The notes under the pieces were generated by a model that was not told the origin of the DNA, ran no database searches, and saw only the letters and a list, made by a program, of their open reading frames with translations. A program made the position numbers and the translations under genes. Shown in pieces: positions 23,334 to 32,427 of a DNA stretch of 64,000 nucleotides. This DNA comes from Phenylobacterium sp. J426 (GTDB taxonomy: Bacteria > Pseudomonadota > Alphaproteobacteria > Caulobacterales > Caulobacteraceae), in the NCBI RefSeq assembly GCF_024699945.1, contig NZ_JAJOMY010000003.1:1-64000 (forward strand), read 5' to 3'. The number at the start of each line of letters is the position of its first letter. Positions within the stretch are counted from its first letter, which is position 1.

Positions 23334-23528
23334 TCGGAAAGTGCCGACGGGCGGCGGGAGCCGGCGCTTGTGCGCGTCAAATTCTGCCTGTCCGCGTCGC
23401 AGACGCGAAGAACCAGCCTGGATCGTGAGCCTCTGAAGGCGGCGCGGTCCCGGTTGCTCGACCCGACCGGGAGTATTGACGCTCGCGCATCACTCCCGGT
23501 CAAATCTCAGAGCCCGACGTGGGTCGTG

Positions 23529-23690
23529 CTAGACCTTGATGTCGAGCGTGCCCGCAGGCTTGCTATTGTGCGAGGTCTCGCCAGTGGCGTGGCTCGTCTC
23601 AGGCTTGGCCGGCGGCTGGGTTTGCTGCGGCGCCCGAGCGGCCTGCGCCAGGGCGGCAGAATTCACGGCGCTTGCGGCGGAGACGTTCAT
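23529..23690 (-). CDS. Small hypothetical protein, 53 residues
   Basis: The ATG at 23690 has an excellent Shine-Dalgarno sequence (GAGGAAGGAAC) and opens MNVSAASAVNSAALAQAAR, with a Pro/Gln-rich middle (APQQTQPPAKPE) and the end GTLDIKV followed by stop. No signal peptide or membrane segment. The Ala/Pro-rich style with an LDIKV end resembles small Caulobacterales proteins of unknown role. It is a lone gene. Confidence 0.55.
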   Translation of the reverse strand: MNVSAASAVNSAALAQAARAPQQTQPPAKPETSHATGETSHNSKPAGTLDIKV

Positions 23691-24200
23691 CGGAATGTTC
23701 CTTCCTCGTTGTGCTCTTGCTGAGCTCAGAAATCGCTAGCGGGAGCGCACTGAAGAAACAGTGAATGGCCCCCACTATTCATGGTGCGCGTCTTGGCAGA
23801 AGAGCATGCCTCCACGTGCCCACAAGCAGGTCAGGCACGCCTTCAGGTCCTCGCCAATCTCTAGCGATGCGGCGCTATCACAGCGGGAGCGCGCCGACGT
23901 TTCGCGTTTCAGCCCTCGTGGCGTCCATTTACACCAGCCCTTCAGCGGCGACACCATGGTTGGCCCTGCAAGCAGGCAAGTGGTCTGTTGAGGAAGTGGC
24001 AGCCCAATCCCTGCCCATCAACGGGGCCGACGGTAAGGTCCGGCGCGCAGTCCGTCACTAGAGACTGCGATTCACCGTGAATGAAATGCCGCGCTAGGCG
24101 AGGGGTATCCATCTCGCCGCGCGTAACACCTTCAAGGAGCGAGATTGCGGCCGGGAGCCCTGGGCTGAACGGGCGATCTCTGCGGCAGGAACGGCAAGCG
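23691..24200. other. 510-bp stretch without a supportable gene
   Basis: Short frames exist on both strands (one minus-strand frame of 60 codons at 23775-23957 contains CLTCLWARGG), but none has convincing domain character. The promoter of the CusF-like gene is presumably at the right end. Confidence 0.35.
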
Positions 24201-24572
24201 ATGAAGCACATCTTTGCGCTGGTCCTGTGCCTCGGCGCCGCTACGGCTGCGAGCGCGCACCCCGGGGCCGGGGACGGACCGTCGACCCCTAGGCCGGCAA
24301 GCCGGCCCGCGCCACGTCCGCAGGCGATCTCGCCCCCGGCGGCCCCGCCATTGAAGATGAGTGAGATTCGCGGCGTCGGCCTGGTGCGAGCCATCGATGC
24401 AACGGCAGGCAGGATCACAATCGCCTACGACGCCATCGAGCCGCTGAACTGGCCCGCAGGGACGATGGCCTTCGCCGTGGGCAAGAGCGCTCTTCTGAAT
24501 AGCGCTACGGTAGGGGACAAGGTCCGCTTCAGGTTGGAGAGCCAGCAGATCACCGAACTGACCCGCTTCTGA
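24201..24572 (+). CDS. CusF-like periplasmic copper-binding protein
   Basis: 123 residues. A signal peptide (HIFALVLCLGAATAASA) and a Pro-rich linker precede a small OB-fold domain with GVGLVRAIDATAGRITIAYD (shown in part), IEPLNWPAGTMAFAV and KVRFRLE. The conserved W..M pattern (LNWPAGTM) is the copper-coordinating Trp/Met region of CusF-type domains. It probably delivers Cu(I)/Ag(I) in the periplasm; no matching Cus pump is in this window. Confidence 0.85.
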   Translation: MKHIFALVLCLGAATAASAHPGAGDGPSTPRPASRPAPRPQAISPPAAPPLKMSEIRGVGLVRAIDATAGRITIAYDAIEPLNWPAGTMAFAVGKSALLNSATVGDKVRFRLESQQITELTRF

Positions 24573-24692
24573 CGCTACGCCTCAGCGTCGCGGCGCAGGG
24601 TGACCAAGATCGAGCGACGCAAACAATGGGAGAGATGATCAGGCGGCACGGTTCGACGAGACCGTCGTTAGGTCCCTGACCGAAGACACGAG

Positions 24693-25272
24693 GTGAAGGT
24701 GGACGCCGAGGCGTCCGACAGCAGACTCGCCCGATCAGCCGCGGCTGGGGATGATCGGGCCTTCGCCCTGCTCGTTCGTCGCCATAAGGATGGCCTCTAC
24801 CGGCTGCTCCGCCGCTACACCGGGGACGCCGACGAAGCTTACGAAGCCGTGCACGAAGCCTTCATCGCCGCGTGGAGCGCACTGAAGCGCTACGATTCGG
24901 AGCGCCCCTTTGGCGCCTGGCTGCGCACGATCGCGATCAACAAGGCGCGCGACCGTGGCCGCCGATAGGTGGTCCGTCGTGTGATCTTCGGGTCGGGCGG
25001 TCTCGAGGATACCGAGGCGCTGAGCGCGCCCGACCCGTCGCCCAGCGCCGAGGCCGGCGTTTTGGTGGACGAGCAAGCGATGCGGCTGGACCGCGCCATC
25101 GCGCGGTTGCCGGCGCCCCTGAAGGAGCCGCTTTTGCTCACCGCCTTCGAAGGTCTGAGTCATCACGACGCCGCCCAGATCCTCGGCGTCTCGATCAAGA
25201 CCATCGAGACGCGCGTCTACCGGGCCCGCAAGCTGCTGGCCGAGCAGCTCGACACCGACATGCGGCCCTCCG

Positions 25273-25280
<8 letters not shown>
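24693..25280 (+). pseudogene. ECF sigma factor interrupted by an in-frame TAG
   Basis: A GTG at 24693 opens a sigma-70 region 2 (DRAFALLVRRHKDGLYRLL, then GAWLRTIAINKARDRGRR). TAG at 24966-24968 stops it. The same frame then resumes with VVRRVIFG, a linker, and region 4 (LPAPLKEPLLLTAFEG, IKTIETRVYRARKLLAEQL). A single substitution (for example TTG to TAG) explains the break. No homopolymer is involved, so a real nonsense mutation or a base-call error are both open. No anti-sigma gene is adjacent. Its stop overlaps convergently the end of the nuclease-like gene. Confidence 0.8.
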
Positions 25281-26532
<1,252 letters not shown>

Positions 26533-26613
26533 CTCTATTCCCCCCGCAGGCGCGCATGTTCGCTGCACCGACTTCCAACCACAAGCTCTCCCCCCTGCTG
26601 AAAAGGAACATTG

Positions 26614-26955
26614 ATGGTTTATCTCGCCAGACTGACCTCGGTCATGGTCGCGGCCCTGCTCGCCGCTCCGATGACGGCGTCCGCCCATGATCCGGTCCCC
26701 GGCCCTTCGCTGATGGCCGCACATCTCAACCCCGCAGCCGCCGAGGCAGCGACTGTCGTCGACGCCTTCCATGCGGCTCTGAAGGCGGGGGACGCTTCAA
26801 AGGCCGCGAGTCTGCTTGATGACGCCGTCCTGATCTTTGAGGCCGGCGGCGCGGAGCGCTCAAGATCGGACTACGCGGCCCACCATCTGCCGGCCGACGC
26901 GGCCTTCGCCAAGCTGGCTACGGAAACCCTGAACCGTCGCAGCGGCGGCGGCGGC
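26614..26955 (+). pseudogene. 5' part of a secreted NTF2-like (DUF4440) gene
   Basis: The ATG at 26614 opens a signal peptide (LTSVMVAALLAAPMTASA) and the first half of an NTF2-like domain (ATVVDAFHAALKAGDASKAASLLDDAV, shown in part). After the GGCGGCGGCGGCGG run (about 26942-26956) the sequence becomes the 3' part of a response regulator. It is a deletion junction, not a fusion in one frame. Upstream AAAAGGAAC provides a Shine-Dalgarno sequence. Confidence 0.7.
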
Positions 26956-27362
26956 GGAAACCGGCAGCGACGACTATCTGACGAAGCCATTTTCGTTCGG
27001 GGAACTGATGGCGCGGATCGCCGCCATCGTCCGACGGGGTTCAGGCGCGGCCACAGCCACGACGACCCTGCAGGTGGGCGATCTGGAGCTGGACCTCTTG
27101 GCGCGTTCGGCCAAGCGGGGCGCCCGGCGTATCGAGCTACTCAACAAGGAGTTCCAACTCCTTGAATACTTCATGCGCCATGCTGGCCAGGTGGTGACAC
27201 GCACCATGCTTCTCGAAGCCGCTTGGGACTACAGCTTCGATCCCGGAACCAATGTCATAGACGTCCATGTGAGCCGGCTCCGCGGCAAGCTTGAGCACGG
27301 GGGAGGAGCCGCCGCTGCTGCATACGGTCCGCGGCGCCGGATACCAGCTTGACGCGCGTTAG
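26956..27362 (+). pseudogene. OmpR-family response regulator lacking most of its receiver domain
   Basis: The frame begins ETGSDDYLTKPFSFGELMARI, the last part of a receiver domain with the conserved Lys of TKPF. It continues through a winged-helix domain (LLNKEFQLLEYFMRHAGQVVTR, shown in part; NVIDVHVSRLRGKL) and, after one extra G in the run 27299-27303, the end HTVRGAGYQL. The phosphoacceptor Asp region is missing, replaced by the NTF2-like gene. The stop overlaps the sensor kinase start. Confidence 0.8.
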
Positions 27363-28797
27363 CCGGCCCCGGCGCCGACCGCAGGCGGCGGCGTTCCGCG
27401 GCGCCCTGTGGATCACGCTGATCGCCGTGGTCACGACCGTCGCGGCGCTGAGCGTCCAGCACTTTCAGACTGTCCGGGTGTTGAAGATCGAACTCAAGCA
27501 CCTGCTCGAGGGCGAGGCGGACGCGCTCGTCCTTCGCTATCGTGATGGCGGCCTGGGCGGCCTCGCTAACTATATCGACGAGCAGACCCGGACGCAGCGA
27601 CGCGACGTGGTCTACATGGTCTCCGATGGCGCCGGGCGGCGTCTGGCGGGCAATGTCTTGGTCTGGCCAAGCGGGCTTGCGGCCGAGCACCTGGCCATCA
27701 CGACCGTGCAGGTGCGGCGAGGCGGTCAGGTCCAGTCGCGACGGATCGAGGCCGAGGTCCGCACCCTCGGGCCCGGCACGCGGCTCTTGGTCGGACACCT
27801 GGCGGACAGCCGCATCGCGCTTGGGCGTCGCTATTGGATGTCGCTCGCGCTGTCGGTGCTGGCGACCGCCGTGCTCGGGCTGAGCCTTGGTTGGCTCGTC
27901 AGCCGGCGTGGTGTGCGCGTGGTGCGGGCGGCGGCCGACACGGGGGATCGATTCCTCAGCGGTGACTTGGATGAGCGGCTGAAGGTCTCGCCCCGCGACG
28001 ACGAATTCGATCGCCTGGCCGAGGTGTTCAACGCCTGCCTCGACGAGATCGAGCGCATGGTCCGTTCGCTCCGCGCCGCCACCGATGGCCTGGCGCACGA
28101 CCTGAAGACGCCGCTGACACGGATCAAGGCGCGCCTGGAATTGGCGGCGCTACGCGGGCAGGAGGTTCCGCAACAGGATATCCTGTCGGAGACGGCGCGC
28201 GATCTCGACGCCCTCTTGGCGTTGGTGAACGGGCTGCTGGTGCTGGCCAGGGCTGACGCCACCACGGCCGATAGCTTCGTGGCGCTCGACCTCGCGGCGG
28301 TCGCGCAAGAGGCCTACGACCTCTACGCGCCGCTTGCGGAGGATGCCGGGCAGCATCTCCTCCTTCAACTCTCGCCAGCGCCGGCGCGCGGGGTTTCGAG
28401 CCTCCTCCTCCACGCGACCGCCAACCTGATCGACAACGCCATCAAGTACGGGAGCCCAGGTGGGCAGATCGTCGTCGCCACGGGAATCGAAGGTGCGGCC
28501 AGCAGCCTGACCATTGGCGATCAAGGGCCGGGGATCGCACCGGATGCGCGGGACCGGGCCGTACAGCGCTTCAGCCGGCTCGACGAGAGCCGCTCGACGC
28601 CCGGCAGCGGCCTGGGACTATCCCTCGTGGCGACCGTCGCGCGGGTCCATCGTGGCCAACTCGTGCTGGCGGACAATCAGCCCGGGCTCAGAGCGGAGCT
28701 GCGTTTGCCGCTGAGCCCGGGCCGGGACCTACGCCCCGCCCGCGCGGCGAAGGAGATCACCGGTGAGACTGCCCGTGTGATCGGAACGGAAGGGTGA
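27349..28797 (+). CDS. Sensor histidine kinase, heavy-metal (CusS/CzcS) type
   Basis: 482 residues from a TTG at 27349 overlapping the response regulator by 14 bases. There are two membrane helices (WITLIAVVTTVAALSV and MSLALSVLATAVLGLSLGW) around a periplasmic sensor, then HAMP, the H-box LAHDLKTPLTRIKARLE, N-box NLIDNAIKYG, and G-boxes DQGPGI and GSGLGLSLV. It is intact, but its cognate regulator has lost the receiver domain, so the pathway as read is dead-ended. Its last 41 bases overlap convergently the next gene. Confidence 0.92.
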   Translation: MTRVSRPRRRPQAAAFRGALWITLIAVVTTVAALSVQHFQTVRVLKIELKHLLEGEADALVLRYRDGGLGGLANYIDEQTRTQRRDVVYMVSDGAGRRLAGNVLVWPSGLAAEHLAITTVQVRRGGQVQSRRIEAEVRTLGPGTRLLVGHLADSRIALGRRYWMSLALSVLATAVLGLSLGWLVSRRGVRVVRAAADTGDRFLSGDLDERLKVSPRDDEFDRLAEVFNACLDEIERMVRSLRAATDGLAHDLKTPLTRIKARLELAALRGQEVPQQDILSETARDLDALLALVNGLLVLARADATTADSFVALDLAAVAQEAYDLYAPLAEDAGQHLLLQLSPAPARGVSSLLLHATANLIDNAIKYGSPGGQIVVATGIEGAASSLTIGDQGPGIAPDARDRAVQRFSRLDESRSTPGSGLGLSLVATVARVHRGQLVLADNQPGLRAELRLPLSPGRDLRPARAAKEITGETARVIGTEG

Positions 28798-29089
28798 AGC
28801 GCGCGCCCCATCCGCCATAGGTGCGGTTGGGCGCGTATCCATAGACGCCGTATGGACGGGCGGGGCCGACCGCAGAATCGTAGCCGTGGCGGGCGCTGTA
28901 ATCATAACGAGCGCCGCCGTAGTAGGCGCGATCGGCCTGATACGGTCTCGCGGCCCCATAAGGGTTTGCGCGCCAGGCGCTGGCCGATGGCGCATAAGGT
29001 GCGCCGGGATGGCCGTAAGGCTGTGCCGAGGCGGCCGAGGCGATCGTGAGGGCGGCCGTCGCAGCGGCGGCGGCAAGAAGGCGTTGCAT
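28757..29089 (-). CDS. Secreted Tyr/Gly/Ala-rich protein
   Basis: 110 residues from the ATG at 29089. A signal peptide (LLAAAAATAALTIASAASA) precedes a low-complexity chain full of PYG, YGGAR and GY units with little Lys. It ends in GGWGARFTLPF, which could be a single outer-membrane beta strand. No known domain. It is similar in style to the product of 31833-32186. Possibly an envelope protein induced by metal stress; that is a guess. Confidence 0.6.
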   Translation of the reverse strand: MQRLLAAAAATAALTIASAASAQPYGHPGAPYAPSASAWRANPYGAARPYQADRAYYGGARYDYSARHGYDSAVGPARPYGVYGYAPNRTYGGWGARFTLPFRSHGQSHR

Positions 29090-29262
29090 GGCATGCTCCT
29101 TGGACTGGCCGACATGACGTCGGCGAACAGGACCGTTGTCGCCCACGTGGATGTCGTGAACCGAAAGCGGACGTGACATCGGATTTAGGCGATCGGGCGC
29201 GAGCTAAGGGGTCGGCCGGACCCGGCGCGTAATCCCATTAGCAATGCTGACAGAGGAATCCT

Positions 29263-29472
29263 GTGGTCCGCGAGAAGACGAGACCCGATCGCCTGAGCGG
29301 GCGCCGGCGCGGCCCGCTTTTCTGGACGGAGGCGCTCATCGTCGCCGCCGCTATTGTTGGATTGACCGCCTATGAAGTCGTTGGAACCAACACGCCCAAC
29401 GCCGATGACCGAATCTGGATCTCCGACCCACATAGAGATTTCCACGGGTCTGCACCCGCGCCGCGGCGCTGA
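29263..29472 (+). CDS. Small single-pass membrane protein upstream of fliQ
   Basis: 69 residues from a GTG with GAGGA six bases upstream. A basic N-terminus (REKTRPDRLSGRRRGP) leads into one helix (ALIVAAAIVGLTAYEVVG) and a short soluble tail. The stop overlaps the fliQ start (TGATG), so the two genes are probably co-translated. No family recognised. Confidence 0.6.
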   Translation: MVREKTRPDRLSGRRRGPLFWTEALIVAAAIVGLTAYEVVGTNTPNADDRIWISDPHRDFHGSAPAPRR

Positions 29473-29735
29473 TGGACGGCGCCGAGGTTCTCGACGTGGC
29501 GCGCGAGGCCATCTGGCTGACGGTGCAAATCTCGGCGCCGGTGTTGATCGTCGGTCTGGTCGTCGGCGTCGCGATTGGACTTCTGCAAGCCCTGACGCAG
29601 ATCCAGGAGCAGACGCTCGTCTACGCCCCGAAGATCGTGGCCATCTTCATCGCGCTCTTGATCTTCCTGCCGATGATGGCCGCCCTGATGAAGGGCTTCA
29701 TGGAGCACATCGCGCAGCGGATCGCGGCGATGTAG
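29472..29735 (+). CDS. fliQ: FliQ flagellar export-gate protein, orphan copy
   Basis: 87 residues, full FliQ length (about 87-89). It has two helices around APVLIVGLVVGVAIGLLQALTQIQEQTL (shown in part; the QEQTL motif is diagnostic) and KIVAIFIALLIFLPMM. FliQ is part of the FliPQR core of the flagellar type III secretion gate. fliR, flhB and fliP, its normal neighbours, are absent here: the next gene is a cytochrome c. The frame is intact. Confidence 0.93.
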   Translation: MDGAEVLDVAREAIWLTVQISAPVLIVGLVVGVAIGLLQALTQIQEQTLVYAPKIVAIFIALLIFLPMMAALMKGFMEHIAQRIAAM

Positions 29736-29846
29736 CGACGCGAGGCGGCGGCTGACCTCAAGACATTAAACCAAGTTCATGTTCGAGACAGGCGCCGCTC
29801 ACGGCGGCCGGATCAATCTCAACGGAGCTCTCAGGGAGGCAAGACT

Positions 29847-30503
29847 ATGCAGGTGATGGGGTGGGATCTGCGGCATCCGAGGACACATCTCGGGATCGCC
29901 GTCGTGCTGGGCGCGGCCGGGCTGCTCGCCGCCGTGGCTATTGGCGTGACCATCGGACTGGGGCTTTACAACATCGGCGCCGACGCGCCCCACACCCGGC
30001 CGGTCTACAGGGTGCTGGAAACCCTGCGCGACCGGTCGATCAGCGTCAGGGCGTCAGCGATCAAGCCGCCGGCGAACTTGAACGACCCCAAGCGGATCGC
30101 GAGCGGCGCGGGGCTGTACACCGAGATGTGCAGCGGCTGCCACCTGGCGCCTGGCCTCGAAAAAACCGAGATGAGCCAAGGGCTCTATCCGCAGGCCCCT
30201 GAGCTCTGGCGGCACGCAGACCTGACGGCTGGCGAGCAGTTCTGGGCGATCAAGCACGGGATCAAGATGACCGCCATGCCGGCCTGGGGACGAACCCACA
30301 GCGACGAGCTGATCTGGGACATGGTGGCCTTTGTCCGCCAGCTGCCCAGGATGTCGCCCGCGCAGTATCAGGCGGCCATCAAGAGCGCTCCAGCCGACCA
30401 CGACGAGATGATGAATGAAGGCGGCGGTATGCCCGGGATGGCGATGCCGGGCATGACGATGCCGTCCAAAGAATCGGATGGTCATCCCGGGCACGAACAC
30501 TGA
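29847..30503 (+). CDS. Membrane-anchored cytochrome c with Met/His-rich tail
   Basis: 218 residues. An N-terminal anchor (LGIAVVLGAAGLLAAVAIGVTIGL, shown in full) is followed by a class I heme motif CSGCH near residue 96 and a distal Met in MTAMPAWG. After the domain comes a tail with repeated MPGM units and HPGHEH, a likely copper-binding sequence. Periplasmic electron transfer, possibly tied to copper handling (inference). GGGAGGCAAGACT precedes the ATG. The flavoprotein gene follows 55 bp later. Confidence 0.85.
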   Translation: MQVMGWDLRHPRTHLGIAVVLGAAGLLAAVAIGVTIGLGLYNIGADAPHTRPVYRVLETLRDRSISVRASAIKPPANLNDPKRIASGAGLYTEMCSGCHLAPGLEKTEMSQGLYPQAPELWRHADLTAGEQFWAIKHGIKMTAMPAWGRTHSDELIWDMVAFVRQLPRMSPAQYQAAIKSAPADHDEMMNEGGGMPGMAMPGMTMPSKESDGHPGHEH

Positions 30504-30558
30504 CGCGCGTATGCCGGAGGTTTCACAGCCGAACCAAGACGTCGACCCGGAGCTTTCA

Positions 30559-31476
30559 ATGGACGACATCTTCGACTGTCTGATCCTTGGCGCGGGTCCG
30601 GCCGGCCTCGCCGCGGCGCTCTATCTGCGCCGGTTTCGCCGAACTGTCTTGGTCGCCGACGCCGGACAAAGCCGTGCGGCGTTGATCCCACGCAGTCACA
30701 ACGTCCCCGGTTTCGCCGGGGGCATTCGCGGGCTGGACCTACTCGCCCAATTGCGCGAGCAGCTGGCGCCGTTCGGGCCGGTGGATTGGGCCGGTGAAGT
30801 GACCCGTTTGGAGCGCGTGGACGAAACCCTCTGGCGTGCGACTTTCGCGGATCGGGCGGTGCTCGGCCGCACTGTCCTGTTCGCCACCGGCGTAGTCGAC
30901 CGGCGGCCGCCGATCTCCGAGCCCGAGCAGGCGATCCAGGATGGACTGCTTCGGTTCTGTCCCATCTGCGACGGGTTCGAAGCCATGCTGGATAGGATCG
31001 CGGTCATCGGCATGGACGATCACGCCGCAAGCGAGGCGCTGTTCCTCCGCGCCTACAGCCCCAGCGTCAGTTTGCTGACGCTCGGCCCGAACCATGGGGT
31101 CTCGCGGGCCAGTCGCGAGGCGCTCGACGCTGCGGGCGTACCGCTGATCGCCGCGCAGCCCGATACCCTGAAGGTCGAAGACGGCCGGCTGCACGCCTGG
31201 CGGATGGACGGATCACAGCTCGAACCGTTCGAAGTGGTCTACGGCGCCCTGGGCGTTGTTCCGCAGTCGGACCTCGCCGAGGCGATCGGCGTCGTCGTCG
31301 ATGGTTCGGGATGCATCCTCGTGGATGAGCACCAGCGCACATTCTTGCCGAGCGTCTATGCCGCGGGAGACGTCGCACGGGGCCTCGATCAGATCAGCGT
31401 CGCTGTCGGTGAGGCGGCGATCGCCGCGACCTCCATTCACAATAGCCTCGCGCCTGTGCGCACCCTCCATGTCTGA
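30559..31476 (+). CDS. Thioredoxin-reductase-like NAD(P)/FAD oxidoreductase
   Basis: 305 residues from the ATG at 30559 (GGAG seven bases upstream). The FAD motif GAGPAGLAAALYLRR is at residues 11-25. Redox-active Cys134/Cys137 lie in FCPICDGF, and a C-terminal FAD-binding SVYAAGDV. The second dinucleotide motif is weak (IAVIGMDDHAASEAL lacks the GxGxxG run), so NADPH use is uncertain. It is co-directional with the cytochrome c and overlaps the next small gene. Confidence 0.85.
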   Translation: MDDIFDCLILGAGPAGLAAALYLRRFRRTVLVADAGQSRAALIPRSHNVPGFAGGIRGLDLLAQLREQLAPFGPVDWAGEVTRLERVDETLWRATFADRAVLGRTVLFATGVVDRRPPISEPEQAIQDGLLRFCPICDGFEAMLDRIAVIGMDDHAASEALFLRAYSPSVSLLTLGPNHGVSRASREALDAAGVPLIAAQPDTLKVEDGRLHAWRMDGSQLEPFEVVYGALGVVPQSDLAEAIGVVVDGSGCILVDEHQRTFLPSVYAAGDVARGLDQISVAVGEAAIAATSIHNSLAPVRTLHV

Positions 31477-31702
31477 GGTGTCGCGTAAGAGATCCGCGCG
31501 CTCACCAGCCGCAGTCTCGACCGTCACGGTCTATCACTTCACCTGTTCGACAGGCGGCTCCCCCGCCACGACGAACCGCTTGGCGACGCGCGAAGCGATT
31601 GAAGCCCTTCCCGGCGCCGCTCGCATCCTCTGCACCGGGATCGGCGTCGATCCCACGGCAGTGGAGAATGGGTTTCTGCGCGCGGACTATGACTGGACGT
31701 AA
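31469..31702 (+). CDS. Small conserved-looking protein coupled to the flavoprotein
   Basis: 77 residues. The ATG at 31469 overlaps the end of the oxidoreductase by eight bases. The core VYHFTCSTGGSPATTNRLATREAIEAL (cut here) with VENGFLRADYDWT resembles small alphaproteobacterial proteins of unknown role with an ATREAIE helix. No catalytic motif. The overlap suggests co-translation with the reductase. Confidence 0.55.
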   Translation: MSEVSRKRSARSPAAVSTVTVYHFTCSTGGSPATTNRLATREAIEALPGAARILCTGIGVDPTAVENGFLRADYDWT

Positions 31703-31832
31703 GGGGCGGCGAGCCGGTTCCGGTGCAACTGCGACAGTCGCTCCTCGCCCGCGGGCCGCGCGCTCAACTCGTCCGCGGAGGGCTCAAGCGTAGGGCAGCC
31801 TTCCCGGCAAACTGCCAAGCTCCGCAGCGTCG

Positions 31833-32186
31833 TCACCAACCATGGTGGTGGTCGACGTGGTCGGGATGATGATGGCCGCCGTATCCGTAGCCGGCATGTC
31901 CGCCACGACCGTAGCTGTAGCCCGGAACCACGCTTGGGCCGTACCAGACGCGCGTCCCCTGCGGGTAGACGTAGACCCGAGGGCCCGGCGTCCAATAAGG
32001 CGCAGAGTAGCCCGAGTAACCGGCGTCGCCGCGATAGGCGGGCGGATAGTCGCCTCGCGGATAGGTGCTGTAGCCATATTCCACCCATCTCCCCGCCGGG
32101 CCTCGCGGCATCCGGTCATGCGCGGACGCGACCGCGGGGAGCGCGACGGCCGCGCAAAGCAGGATCATCTTCAAACAACGGGTCAT
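31833..32186 (-). CDS. Secreted Tyr/Gly/Pro-rich protein with His-rich end
   Basis: 117 residues from the ATG at 32186. The signal peptide MILLCAAVALPAVASA is followed by a Tyr/Pro/Gly-rich chain (YSTYPRGDYPPAYRG, VYVYPQGTRVWYGP) and a terminal HHHPDHVDHHHGW. The histidine cluster suggests metal binding. It has the same overall design as the product of 28757-29089 but with a His tail instead of a beta strand. Function unknown. Confidence 0.65.
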   Translation of the reverse strand: MTRCLKMILLCAAVALPAVASAHDRMPRGPAGRWVEYGYSTYPRGDYPPAYRGDAGYSGYSAPYWTPGPRVYVYPQGTRVWYGPSVVPGYSYGRGGHAGYGYGGHHHPDHVDHHHGW

Positions 32187-32427
32187 GGCGCGCCTCCTGT
32201 CGTCACCACAGGTCGTCCCGTCGAACGAGCGGCCTGCGTGGCGGAGAACGCCGAGGAAGTGGGACGCGACCGAGGCGGGTCGCGCCCCTCCCCAGCGTGC
32301 GTCGCTGGCGGGGGATCGGGCCAGCGCAGCCACCAGAGCCGATCGGGGGCTCTAATCCGGGATACGCGCGACGTGGGCTGCAGCCCTCAAGCGCCGGGGT
32401 CTGCGCGAGCGCGAATCCACAGATCCG

